Shown one piece after another: positions 43,840-55,995 of a stretch of 64,000 nucleotides of DNA. The notes beneath the pieces were generated by a model. That model saw only the letters and a list, made by a program, of their open reading frames with translations. It was not told where the DNA came from and did no database searches. The DNA lies in assembly GCF_009727055.1 (NCBI RefSeq), contig NC_052354.1, positions 43,517,701 through 43,581,700 on the forward strand, written 5' to 3'. Within the stretch, counting starts at the first letter, position 1, and each line of letters opens with the position of its first letter. A program made the position numbers and the translations under genes. Source of the stretch: Benincasa hispida. Its lineage: Eukaryota > Streptophyta > Magnoliopsida > Cucurbitales > Cucurbitaceae.

Positions 43840-46800
43840 CACGACCAACGTGAATTATGTGGGCCATGATCTAGGGTAGATAGAATGGTAATCGATCCAG
43901 ACAATCGTATGACACCTCACCTCCGAGACAACAGCAAGAAGACAACGGCCGTATACTTGCTGTGCGGAAGCAGCCACCGATAGTCGTACAAAACCTCGTG
44001 ACACACAGCCGCTGCACGGAGCCAAACGCCATCAGGAGCGCCTCGCAACCGCCAGCCTTCGGAGTGTAATGCGAGGTCGACCCATCAGAACGAAACAATG
44101 CGGTCCAAAGCATAACGCAGGGTCAGGGTCACACTCGCTCGTATTGTTTTTCCCAACAACTAGCGTAGGCAGGGCGACTCCGGGACGGATGGTTTGGAAC
44201 TATCAGTATCCAGAGCGGCTCGTCAGGTGTTACCTACACGACCCGGTTGCACCTTCAACCCACGCAAAAAGGCGATCGCCGTCCAAGCACTCCCCGTGCC
44301 AAGACTGTTTGCGTGGTTTAAGGTCCTCCCGAAACCGTCTTTATCCTAACGCAACATTCTACGGATCCGCCGCATAACCTCTAGGTATAGTCGTCTCACA
44401 TGGCTCTCTCTCCTTAGTCAAGGTGCTAGTAGTGTGTAGGTCAAGTTACTCTCAAAAGATGATGTAGAGCGTAGCTATCCTAAGCCATCTAACAATTTTT
44501 TTGGTTTCCTGTTCCAGCAAGTAGGGGGTCCCTCCGATGTGCTATCCCGATTCAGCTCAATATCGAGTGGGGATGACTCTATGGTGAGGTACACATTTAT
44601 ACAATTCCAGTCTGCTGATCTCTGATGCAGTACAAGAGACATTTGCGCGAGATATTAGATGACCACATTGGTGGAAAACTCACAACAGTATGCGAAAATT
44701 AGCGAGTCTCATATAAGTAATTGGCCGGCTGTCTTTTGGAAAGGGGACAAACTAAAATAGCCTAAGAGTCTTTCACATCTTCTACCCAATCTATCCAAAG
44801 TAACCCCGGATTAACAAATTGTCTCACGCTACTCTAACTCTTAAATGTCTTAGATCTTTTATTAACTCTGGAGACTTTTGGGAAACTCCTGTAAGGAGAA
44901 TGATCAAGAAAGAGAAGATCTGAATGGTCAAAAACTACTTCTTTGGGTCCGAAACCGAATTAAGATGGTCCTTCAAAAGCGGCTCCACAAGAGAGTTAGA
45001 ATTTGCTGAGTACTAAGAGGCTATAATATCGCCTGGTAGAACAAAATTAATACGAGCCGAGCCTCAGGATGAGGCCCCTGGATTAAGATCCTGTGCCCAA
45101 AAAGAGTCAAGCGTTATCTGAAAGCGACACAGACAAAGCAAGTTTTCTTTTTACTAACCAATCGTTCTCGATAGGATTATCATCTGCGTCATTGATAAGT
45201 AGCAATGGAACCCTCCAAAATTGGGAAAGACCATTATCCTGATGAGTTTCCACACACATACTTGCACTGCAGGAGTGAGTTTGGGGAAAATACCCGGTCC
45301 GTAAGGGTTGGTGTGAGTATTTGAAAAGGCAAAACGTCCTTGCTCATCTCCGCTGTGATACTTTTATGTTAACAGGTTCATCGAGTGCAAAACAAAGGAG
45401 CCAGTGGAAAGTAAAACGTTCATATTTCAAATCACAATTAGTGAATAAGCAATAGTGAGTTAAACTGATGCTATATGACAGTAGATATATGCTTGGTAAA
45501 GATCATCTGGACACTCCGTAAAATTAACCGGAAATTCCCAGTAACTCCAAAGATAGAAAAGAGGTTGATCGTAGGATGTAAATGATTTTCTGTGGGGTTG
45601 CACCCACAAAATTTGGATACAACGGTTTCAACGGACGTACTGATCACGTAAGAGTCAAAAAAGCCGATACTCCTACCTTCGCTCTCAATGGAGTCTGTTC
45701 AACAAGAGGCTTCGAATAGCGAAAAGAAGGAATATGAGTGCGATAAGAACTCGTGAGAACAAAATGAAAAGTAGGGGTATTGGCGAGGTATAACTCAGAG
45801 TGTTCACGAAGTTAATCTCCTTGTGCGCTTATTGGGTGTGCAAAATATCCTCTAGATCTGAGTGTAGACAGATAGTAAGCACATATAGCTACTTCCTCAT
45901 TAGTCCCTATCACCCCCACCCCCAGTATGTAGCATTGGCACAAAACAATATTGGCACCACCGGTAAGGAATCCAAGTGGGCGTTGGAGACATGCATGGCC
46001 GAGATACCTTCCCTCAATGTGTAAACATCGCCCCCAAGCAGGTGTCTAATGAGACATAAGGACTCAAAAATTGATAGGAGCAATCACTCTTAGTGTAGAT
46101 GATCAGATATACTTGCTCGTAGAATGTTAGAATTGAGTGAGGAGCCATACCATCTTCAGATACAGAGTCCGGACCTACTATCCTGATAACTGCGTCGAAA
46201 CTATAAACCCATCAGATGAATTCCTGGTAACCTCATAATAAGGAGATCCAGTGAAAGTTGTGTCCAAAATCAACCCAGAGTTTCATTATTAAGCGTAAAA
46301 CCCTCATCTTTTAGGTTATATCCCTCGTGTAATAAAGGACATCGAGTTGGTGGAAGTATTCTTACGAATCTATACAGACTGATGCACCTAGAAACAATCC
46401 ACTTGACTCGTGATCTACCCAGTTACTGATTGATTACTAAGGTACCCCGACGTTCTCACATCCAAGTACCGCACGTGCATTGAAAACATAATAAAATGTG
46501 ATTCGTAGCCCCACCAGGGGTGATACACTGGGTTACATTTCTTGTCTTCCTGACTCTTGAGACGCACGTCAGATATTGTACTCCAATTTCAAGGAAGCTG
46601 TTTCTCACGCTTAGATGGTCGAGATTATGATCCTACGTCGAGAAGCTGCCACAATTCTTGAACCACTATCTAGTATTACAAGAGTCCGGTGACATCGCCA
46701 GTAAAATAACAAAAATATTGGGAACTAATACAGACAAGTTGGTCTCCTCATCCAGAATTCTAGCCTTGTGATTGGGGGTGGTATCCCAAGGTACACTCTT

Positions 46801-48480
46801 ATTGAAAAAAGTAACAGGGAAGAACCGATTGACCAAACTAGCTCTCTTGAAATAAAGTGACAGCTGAGGCCTCTCTAATTAGTCCTTTCTAAAAAGAATG
46901 CTTCCTCTAAAGAATTTTGTTTAGGACTAGAGGTTGTTTTTAATCTTCCATTCTACTGCGACATGTCGTAAGAGATAAATAAGTCACTCTTATCTGATGG
47001 CAGGTTGAGTCCTTGGACATCTAACTTTTTGATCAATAAAGTGAATGAGATAACTTTAGTTTTCACCGCACCCAAATATAAGTACTATCCACATACACTC
47101 AGTGTAATTAATTGTCTTCTTGTGTCTTGGAATGTCATATAATAAAGCCCTACTAAGAAATCAGGGCCATTTGAGTGTTTTCCTTTCTCTCAGGTGCTCT
47201 TCAACATCATCCCTTACTAAACATCCTACCACTCTAAAGCACCGACCACTTCCTAAGATTGAAGCTTTAAGCTAGTCATTGGCGTCACTAGGAGACTATC
47301 GAATGTCAGGATCACACATTCCCGACAAACGACTCAGCCGTGAAGATAGTGACATGTGTCGCTGACGAAGTCAGGATCTGGCAGTGTCGGGATAATTTAT
47401 AGTATAAAGTTATTTTGTTGGTTGAAATATGGCCGCTAGACAAGAGGCGGGGCAACACGGGTGGTAGAACGGGTATTACGGTCGCCAAGAGACCGTCAGC
47501 TCTGTGCATCCTATGTGCATACAAGGTTACGGAAGTCCACACGTGCAGCTACAATAATGAATTCGATCTGGCCATGATTAAGAGCAGAAGTATAGAGGCT
47601 ATTAAATTTCAAGTATATTGTATCTATAACACAAGAACCTATTCACCCCAGCACCAGAGATCTACCACTTTAGATTTTTTGAGTGTCTTCAGTTATCATT
47701 TTATATATGTTCTTCATATTATAAGGATGGACTTCACTAAGAGTATTTCTGCAGATTTTATCCAGCATCTTTTTCCATATCTTCACTTTTCAGATAATTC
47801 TATGACAGCCACCGGGAGATTAATATAAGTTGCATCACTTTTTGTCGAGAGAAGGATGACGTGATACGGCTCACACTAGATTACAACTTATTACGGACTA
47901 GACACATATTGCTCATAGACGTGTAACACTGCTTTATGTGAATGGCTCTCTTCGGGAATCTACATAAACTTATAAGGCTGACAAGTTTTAGGTGTTGAGT
48001 GGGTTTTCCCACTCCACATTATATGATTCATCGGAAGACATGGATCCTTATCTACATAGGATCAACTGACATGAGTCCCATCACTGTAAGCTACGCTGAG
48101 GTTACTCGTGAACTCTTACTCTTGAACACTAAGGCAGCACAGGTTCTTTGTCATGTAAACAGTGGAAAGGGATCTGTAATTTAAGATTCTATATAGGAAT
48201 ATCCAATTGTAACTACCAGTCCGTATATGATACCAACCGGGTCTAACTGCACTTTATGCCACTAGTTAATTGTTTTGTTCTAAGTTATAACACTGTACAC
48301 AACGTATCCCAGAGACAACTACTCTAGGCTACGCTTTTTGCTTATAATACAGTAGGGACAAGTACTTGTGTTATATTTGGTTCGTGCGTTGCATTGCCAT
48401 TTAGTTATTACTAGTACGGATTATAGAACTTTGCGATTGTTGCAAGTACTATCACAATGGGATCCATATGGTTGATACCC
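43840..48480. other. Anomalous 4.6-kb stretch without recognisable content
   Basis: No coding frame beyond chance (longest about 137 codons, with no motif), no repeat shared with the rest of the window, few homopolymers and an even base mix. The first 550 bp are clearly GC-richer than anything nearby, and composition then drifts toward AT. It runs without a break into an error-ridden copy of known sequence at 48481, so I read it as low-quality raw-read sequence. A foreign or synthetic origin cannot be excluded by eye. Confidence 0.6.
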
Positions 48481-50935
48481 AGTCCATACAGTAGCCCTGT
48501 AGTTTGATAAACAAATATGTACGAACGCTTGTTGTTGTATAATATAATGATATTATTACTTCACATCTTGATATTATTTTATCAATTGCATAATATTAGC
48601 TTTACCCATAAACATATCCCTGGTTTTCTTGTAATGTACCTTAAGCAGTAATGATGGTGAAATACAAGATAGGAATCAGTCATGAAGAGATAACCAAAAA
48701 TGGATATGTAGTATAATGAGATATAGGAGGAAACGAACCTTATCCTGGTCAACAGCTTACAAACTGAATGCGGACCACGCTTTGTTGGAGAATGGTCACA
48801 AGTGTTGTGACTTGTCAACTAGGAATGGTGGCTGAATTTTTTTCCCCATACTGAAGTGAACTATCTCTATAGCAAAGAGCTTCCTAAGACCAGCTTGTAT
48901 ATCTTCCAAGTAGTTGTTCGCTATTCGTGCTATCAACTTCTGACTCCATCGACATATAAGGTAACAGGAGCAATTAGGATGTTCGAAGCCGAGATGAGTC
49001 CTGAGCTTCTCTGGCAGTTTCCCCATAAAGACAGCTATCAAAGATATCTTGTATATGCCTACTATGGATAATGAAACAAGATCATTAGACGCCACTTACA
49101 ACTAGGACAGTGGGGAAAATAAAGCTTAAACATTATTTGATAAATGTACACTTCCTACAGGATATTTGGGATATTTTACTTTAAGTACCTCCGTTATATA
49201 ACACCCTCCATTAAGTTCCCATATAGATAGAGCATCTTTTCTACTACGCATTCCAACTTTCACTACCGAGATAATTCGTCAACTCCTATAATTAGTTCTA
49301 TTAGTAACAATGCACCTTAAATCTTGCCTTAAAGACGCTGACTGTTGGCAGGAACATCCATAGTATCCTAGACATTACATAAGGAACAGGGCATCACTAG
49401 CAATATGACTCATGTGAATTGTGCTTAGTTGCGAAGGTGTCACAAGTTCAGCGGGCTACAGGACGGTTCAAAGACACCTATGTATACGGACATTTGTATA
49501 CAAACATACTACAGACCCATATTTTAATTAACATTGTGTCCAGGAGCCGAACTTCGTACATAACCTGATAAATGTGTGGGAGTCTCTTGTGGAACTCAGC
49601 TAGCACAAGATGGAAAATTTACTCTTTCCCCAATGTAGGGATAAAATAAATAGAATAGCGTCCCTTAAGGAGGCTGATGGGGCATTTGAACGAATATTGG
49701 CGACCACACACATTTCCTCATTGGCCCAGAACAGAGGTGTTAACACAAACACTTTGAACGATTGGAACTATGTTGTATTGTTTCATATTAAGAGATCAAG
49801 AAGTTACAAAGCTAAACTATCAAAAGTAATTATATTTCACTTATAGAATTTTTTCTAATATAGTGAGATTGGATCTATTAGAGGAATCAGTGGTCTAAAT
49901 AGAAAAGTGTAGCTGCACGCATGTAACATAATATTTTTCAGTGCAGCGTAGTTCACATTTAATGCCTAAGATGCTACTACCAAAATGATACCCCACTCAT
50001 TATGGCCTATTCACTAGCTTTCAACATTTGCCCGGTTTCACGAGGATCATTTTTGCATGCCTACATAATGCATTGTAGACAGGGTCATTCATACTCGAGT
50101 TTATACTATATCGCAACAATTGCAGAATTTTTGCGATTATATCCGATGAGACAACAACGAAAATATATCTATGCGATAAAGAACGAGTCGATACCAAACA
50201 GGAAGATCAACAGTAAGACAACTTTTAATTTACACTTTAAGTGTTGTTATTGAAAACATGACAGGTATTTGCCAATTTGTAATAAATATTTCAGAAATTC
50301 GCGTACGCAAGAAAATGCAATTATAAAGTTCGAATTAGACATTACATAGCGATATAGCATAGCTGAGGTTCAATTTATATTTCATTCAACACTTATTATA
50401 CGACATAAAAAAATGATTAAACATTTTGTAACTTTTTTTAATGCAGAATGTATGCAATTGACCAAGAGGATAGAAAAGTGCGGACGTATCACACAGAGTA
50501 TAACTCAAATGTACACACATTGGTCAGATTCATCAGTATAACCAGAAACTGTCGCAGCATTACACGAAAAAACCCCATAATAGATAGGATTAGAGTGAAT
50601 AACTTGTGAGAAATACAAGTTATTTATGCAAGGGCCTTTTGCCGGTGATAGGTTGACGTGCTCGTAAACATCTGCTCAAGAAGGATAAGGCCCTAGCAAA
50701 TAGATCGCATTATCAACATTTTTGAGTGGGAGTATCCACAAGGCATCTGGGTGAAAAGCATAAGGTTTAATGGACCACGATAGGGAAACAGTAAGCTGAA
50801 TGACAGGTACGAATCCCGGAGAATTAGTTGCAGCCACCACTAACGTAACAATTAACAATTCAGACTTAATTCAGCGAGATGAACAGGAATATATACGATT
50901 GCGTAACACAGCATATGTAAATCAGTCAGAGAGAG
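48481..50935. repeat. Insertion-ridden raw-read-like copy of 35463-36822
   Basis: Exact words of the copia 3' LTR and the start of the solo LTR recur in order, separated by extra bases: gtacgaacgcttg (48519), atataggagga (48721), ggtcacaagtgttgtgacttgtca (48794), tttactctttccccaatgtaggg (49617), aaacatctgctcaagaagga (50668), ctgggtgaaaagcataa (50747). About 1360 source bases are stretched to about 2455. Confidence 0.85.
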
Positions 50936-52244
50936 TAAAGCCAAGAACTTAGCTAAGACACCAGTCTGTATGAGGCTAGACAATCATAGAGAAAGTTAGA
51001 AAAGAATCCGCACTTAAATTCACTTCGGGCAAGCCCTATAATACCCTGAAGGCAACCTAATCTCAGAAAAAGGGGTTCAGCGAGTTCGACTCACTGAGAT
51101 AATTTCCCTTATGATAGTTTATGCCTGTTCTTTTAGATTTTCTTTTATTTTTAACGGTGGAAGCGAAAGGAAGCGAGGTATGTGCCCAATTAGATCTGTG
51201 TTCGGTGAACTTAGGAGAGTGCCGGAAGAGTTCTAAATCAGAAGAGAGGGCCAGTCCTGCAGGAAGCAGGATATCTTTTGAAACAGAAAGAGTGACAGTG
51301 TAAGGCCTGGGAAGCAAAGGATTGCTACCAGGCTCTCTATCTTATCTCATCCTTTTAATCATTTTGTACTCTAAACTTATCTATAGAAATGGAAATTTAC
51401 TTCTTTATATTTGTTCACTCTCTATTTATACGCATGAAGTAGCTTAAATTTTGTTGAATTGGGTTGAGAAACACTAGCTAGCATTAACGGGGATCTCAAC
51501 TCTATGATGCGATGAATCTTTGTATTATGTATGCTTCATTTGTCCATCGGGAATACTCGAGAGAGTGTAGTCTAAGGACCAGGATTTAGGCTTGGAAAGT
51601 CAGGTCTAGATCTTAGGGCTCGGGAGAGTCATGAAAGATTAGAATGCATAATCAAAAGATAGGAGCTTAGGAATAAGCATTGTTTGCTATTAACGCATCG
51701 CATGCATCCTAGAGATAGGATATGATTGTGTGCAGTCACCTTGTCTTTGTGTGCATCTTGCATCATCGCATAGGAAAAGAGTAGAGACTTAGAAGTAAGC
51801 TCTATAGACATTGTTGCATTCAACATATGCGTCCTAGAACTAGGAGCACCACATTTGCATTGGAAAATGTTCTGTTGTCGCATGAGTGTAGCATGATCGC
51901 ATAGTTTGACGCATTCCCGAGAAATGCTAGTGAAAGACTTTCTCAACCCGTTCCTCCACATACTCAGTGCATCTACCGCATAATCGAACTTTTCTCAAAT
52001 TCGCCACATTTATTTATTTTATTACCGCAAACAACATTCCAAAACAACTATTTGATTTCTTGGTTACCGCAAGGTCTTCTATAAAATTACCACCGCATAC
52101 TGTTTTCCCTAGTCCCTGAGTTCGACCCTGGACTTACCAGGAAACTCAGTGGGGTACTTGGATTCCATTGAGAAAACTTGTTGCTCAACACATTTCCAGT
52201 ACCACATCTCATTCCATAATTTCACTTCATAAAATAATGCATCA
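50936..52244 (+). repeat. Right part of the solo LTR
   Basis: Clean sequence resumes here (aagccaagaacttagctaag). It is non-coding, with repeated cgcatcgcatgcatcctagag/cgcatagg blocks at 51690-51910, and ends ATGCATCA before AAGAG. An open frame at 51629-51961 on the minus strand has no recognisable domain. Confidence 0.65.
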
Positions 52245-52249
52245 AAGAG

Positions 52250-52817
52250 TTAAGTTGTTGGTCTTTAGTAGAATGCCTGACAGTTAATGGATGGTGGATC
52301 TCGTGGCTAAAAAGTTTAGTCAGCTATTCACGTACGAGCTTTGAGCCACGGGTCCATTAGGTCCCCTGGGTAGCTTGGATAAATTTGAGAATCAATGTTT
52401 GGGTTAATTTGAAATGTTCAAATTGACAAGAGGAAGTTCGATTATATATAATATAATTGGCTAAATGTATGAGATACATTATTTTGGAGGAAATTAGATA
52501 TAAATATGAGATACATTATTTTGGAGGAAATTAGATATAAATATGATTTATATCAAGTAGAGGAGAAATTACTATAGTAGATATGTGATATCAAACTATA
52601 GGGTAAAAATATAATATGATTATATATATTAATTATTTAATTGGTTAATTATATGATAATTGGCCTAAAAATTCTCTCAGACGTGCGTTAGTGGAAAAAC
52701 CATGTCGATTATTGTAACCGAAGAATAAAATGAATTTTTTTTTCAGTTTGCTGAGTTCGAAAAAGTTTGGAAATTTTGACGTCGGTATGAAAACGTAAAC
52801 GATCGCATAGTCGAGAG
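52250..52817 (+). repeat. 3' LTR of the copia element, part 2
   Basis: Collinear with 6546-7074 of the 5' LTR. It contains a 37-bp tandem duplication (52469-52505 and 52506-52542) that is single in the 5' LTR. It ends at a lone N (52818). Confidence 0.85.
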
Positions 52818-52818
52818 N

Positions 52819-54185
52819 AGCCTTCCTTTTAGGCCTACTCAATAAATCAAACTCACATGCCAAACCATCACATTGTGCCTCCTACCATTCACTTTGAGGG
52901 TCAGACACTTAGCGAATTTGGAAGGATCGGGTGTCAAAAGAATGCACCCTTTGATCGCCCACACTCCCCAAACTTAGAAAAATTTTGGAGCATCAAACTG
53001 CAGACTCAATTCCAACAATTCATAACTAAATTTCCAGAACTGATCTCAAGAAAATTCCTTCTACAAACTTTCTTAGAATCAAGATAGAAACATTACCTTA
53101 AAATTTCAGCTCGAAATTCCTCGTCGTTTTATCTGGAGATTCAAAACTTCATCATTGGCCTCAATTCAAGCAGCTGTCTGCTTGTTCAACAATTTCCAGT
53201 TAAAATTTCAAAAATATATAACTCGATTTTCAGGCCTCATCTTAAAAAGTTTCATTCTACAAGAGTTAACAATATTACCTCAAAAGTTTAACTCGAAAAT
53301 CTTCTTGATTCGTTCTGGAGCTTCAATTCTTCACTGATGGCCTAGATTCACCCGAGAAACAAACCCTTCGTCTTTATTTTGCTCCTTCGGCCTTATTCCG
53401 GCGAGTTTTCCCTCCAGCAGCACAGCCACAGCAAATAGACACACAGAGCTTTCGAATGCCACTGAAATTACACTAATAGCCCAAGTAATTTGTTCAAACC
53501 AATTAAATGAAGTCGACCTTTCTGCTTACCACCGCCCAAAATCCTGCAGGAAATCTCCTTGGGCCACTTAGCCCACTAATGAAGATTAATGGCTGAGATT
53601 TGATTAAGCCATTTTCTTTCCACTCCATCACAGCACAATTCAGCATTAAATCTCATAGGATAGCATGGTCTCCTCTTGGTTTCCCATACTTAGCCAAAAT
53701 TTGACCATTCTTTCCTACATAGCCATCCGAGAGTTCTCTTGTTCTTTAGTTTAATTTCTTTCTCCATCACTCCTAACCAAAACATAATCTCATTACAACT
53801 CATTGGAAGACATCACATAGCTTACACTTGCTTACTTAAAGTAATTAGGGTTCGGGTTTTACATTTGGGTAGGTCAATATCAAAGTGGATGGAGAGAGTG
53901 TTCATAGTAAGTAGGAGCGAGAAGTGCGACAGCATATCCCTCGGTCTCCCTCGTTAGGTTGAGTAAAGTTACTGCGCATCGCCTCGAGGCACCCTGGGAG
54001 TGTCCCCCTAAAGGATGGTAGTTTTGTGCAGTTCTTTATTTGATCTCCTATAAAAGGATAAGGTATCTTAGTCTCTTATTCTAATATGCTTCTTCCCTAC
54101 GGTAGGCTCATTAGGGCGGGACTCTGGCACCGAAAGCGAGGGGTCACACTTACACGAAATTGTTAAAGGTTAACAGTTCTGGACC
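52819..54185. repeat. Pasted copy 3 of part of the 7-kb block
   Basis: 1367 bp matching 31456-32825 and 40040-41404 lie between single N bases (52818 and 54186) in the middle of the copia LTR. In the intact 5' LTR only about 25 bases lie between the matching points (7074 and 7099), so this is a spurious gap fill. Confidence 0.9.
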
Positions 54186-54186
54186 N

Positions 54187-54798
54187 ACCTAAACGATCGC
54201 ATACCTTGCACCTAAACGATCACATGTTAGTCCCTAAATGATCGGATAGCTTTCCTAGACGATCGTATAGTGTGTCGTGTTTGCTAAACGATCATATACC
54301 TTTTCCTAAATGATCGTTCAGTAAAACCTACACGATCGTGTAGCGTCTTCTAAATGATAAGCATTAAGCTATATAATAGCTTCCTTTTCTTTCTCACTTG
54401 CTTATCGTCTACACGATTTTTTTTCCTCCTATCTTTACCAAACTCACCAAAGACAACACTTTGGGTTCTCACTTCGAGAATACCAAGGGCTCCATTTTGT
54501 GGTGTCGTCCCCGCTGCGTTCATTTGTTGGTGGTTGATCGTGTTATTGCAGCCGACACATTTGTTGGTCGTTTGTAGATCGGGTAGAGGTCTTCTGCTGC
54601 GTTGAGTTCCAAAGCTTGAAAAGTGTCTTCAACGGGTATGAGAACTTTCTTCCTTTGTAATTTAGTGTTCAAAGCATGTCGTCAATTACTGTTTGTTTGC
54701 ATAACTGTGTGTTCGAATGTATATGGTGTATTTCAGTCACGGTAAAATTGGAAAGATCCTAATGTGCTCATGGATGCTCTTCGTTAAGAGATCCTTCA
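54187..54798 (+). repeat. 3' LTR of the copia element, part 3
   Basis: Collinear with 7099-7690. It includes the cctaaacgatcg cluster and ends GTTAAGAGATCCTTCA, followed by the GGAAC target duplication (54799-54803). Confidence 0.85.
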
Positions 54799-54803
54799 GG
54801 AAC

Positions 54804-55150
54804 ACCAATGGGATACCTCAAGCTCCTCACAAAGGTATTATTTTGATTAACTTTCGTTTTTTTTTTCATCGTTTACTTTCAATGGTTTAGGGTTTACAAA
54901 GCTATCATTTCAATTAACTATGTTTAGGGTCTAGTATTTAGGGTTTACTAAATTGTTGTTTTACTAATTGTAGAGTAAATTTGTCAACACACAAGAGTTT
55001 CGAGTATCCTGATTCGGTAGTGGTGATCATGACGACAATGATGGTATGTCTCCTAACACCCGTCAAGATGATTTGGAATCAGGATGACCGTCTCGAGGAG
55101 GTTGAGACATCAGAGGTCAATCCAATAGGGGTAGTCAACCATCTCAATAT
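54804..55150 (+). pseudogene. Right half of the host or MULE locus split by the copia element
   Basis: Directly after the duplicated GGAAC, accaatgggatacctcaagctcctcacaaag continues sequence like that before 5605. A possible intron runs from GTATTATTTTG (about 54834) to ...CTAATTGTAG (about 54973). The next stretch is Asp-rich in one frame (about 54990-55140). Too short and decayed for a function; the link to the DUF1985-like fragment is by position and strand only. Confidence 0.4.
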
Positions 55151-55312
55151 TGTTGGAATTTTTATATTTATATATGAATATTTATTTATTTATTTATTGT
55201 TTTTATTCATTCCATATTTGTAAAAGATCTCTCTCCTATATAAGAAGACCTATTCTGCACATATTAAATAAAAAAAAAGAGATTAATATTTTTATTCCTC
55301 CAATTTCTACTC
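55151..55312 (+). repeat. Short 5' LTR of a second Ty1/copia element
   Basis: It begins TGTTGGAATTTTTATATT and ends about TTTCTACTCA. The TATATAAG box is at 55237-55244. A decayed ggttaatcttag primer site follows where TGGTATCAGAG is expected. A 160-bp LTR is typical of small copia lineages. Confidence 0.65.
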
Positions 55313-55995
55313 AGGTTAATCTTAGATGTTAAACAAAAACCCTAGTCGCTACCACCTCCACCACGAAACCCTAATCGCCGCACCGGAACCCTAGCTGCCG
55401 ATGTCAAACGAGCACCCTACTTTCATAGCCACAGTTGTCTACGCTCGTGAGTTGATTTCGTGGTTGTTTCCAAAAAATTCCGCCACAGTCATATTCCATC
55501 ATTAGTTAATTGGTAGTGCTCACTCGATTCTGCCGCAATTTTTCATCTTGTAGATCATCAATCATATTGCCTACTCGTGGACCAGCACTTGTAGATTTTC
55601 GTCGTCTTTAACTGTTACACGGTGTCGTCGGATGGTGCACCACTAGCCCCGCTACACGCTCGTTGTCGGTTGACACAGCTCTGTTCACCGTCGGTCTTCC
55701 CCTCTCCATTCAGTCCTCTGCCGAGATTTGCACAGTCGTTGTCCGTCCATCCAGATCAGATCGAGTGTCGTGCAGATTTTCCTTCGTGCATCTCATGAGT
55801 TTTGGTCCGTGGAATTTGTCGTGGGTGTCTGCCGTTTGTGAATCGCATTGTTTGTGGTTCTTTGCACTCCAATCTGTCCAACACGTATCTGTCTGGTGTT
55901 TTCTTTGTGCTTCCGTTTGATTTGGCCATTCAAATCAGTTTGGTTCGGTTCAATTTGGTTTTATTCTGATAAATCTGTTTGTTTTTTGGCCTGAT
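55313..55995 (+). other. Leader and gag region of the second copia element, decayed
   Basis: No recognisable gag. 55663-55920 is an 85-codon frame without motifs, and the sequence is Cys/Val-rich in translation. 55925-56060 is full of tttggttcggttcaatttgg repeats. An acquired non-element segment is possible. Confidence 0.4.

Larger units (their letters stand above)
36376..52244 (+). mobile_element. Solo-LTR-like insertion in the copia 3' LTR (with assembly fill inside)
   Basis: It begins TGATAACGGACAGAAATGC (36376) and ends ATAATGCATCA (52244), flanked by AAGAG on both sides (36371-36375, 52245-52249). The supportable natural sequence is 36376-36822 plus about 50936-52244, some 1.75 kb, rich in cgcat motifs and with no coding frame. 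The raw-read-like copy ending near 50935 runs straight from the first part into the second, which supports a contiguous solo LTR. Everything from 36823 to about 50935 looks pasted. Confidence 0.7.
5610..54798 (+). mobile_element. Ty1/copia retrotransposon with nested insertions and assembly fill
   Basis: The element runs from TGTTGAAG (5610) to ATCCTTCA (54798) between GGAAC duplications. It has a 5' LTR, a primer binding site, a leader, copia gag/protease/integrase remnants in the repeated block (33082-35296), a polypurine tract at 35433-35443 and a 3' LTR that starts at 35444. Minus-strand Athila-like elements occupy about 8.4-31.2 kb. The 3' LTR is split by a solo LTR and by pasted sequence. 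RT and RNase H of this element are not visible; they would belong at the 25-N run at 35297. Much of the 49 kb is assembly artefact (36823-50935 and 52818-54186), so the true element is considerably shorter. Confidence 0.75.

Noticed and set aside
45800..47828. Open frames of 74-137 codons in the anomalous block
   Set aside because: No motif, no codon bias, and length is within chance for this base mix.
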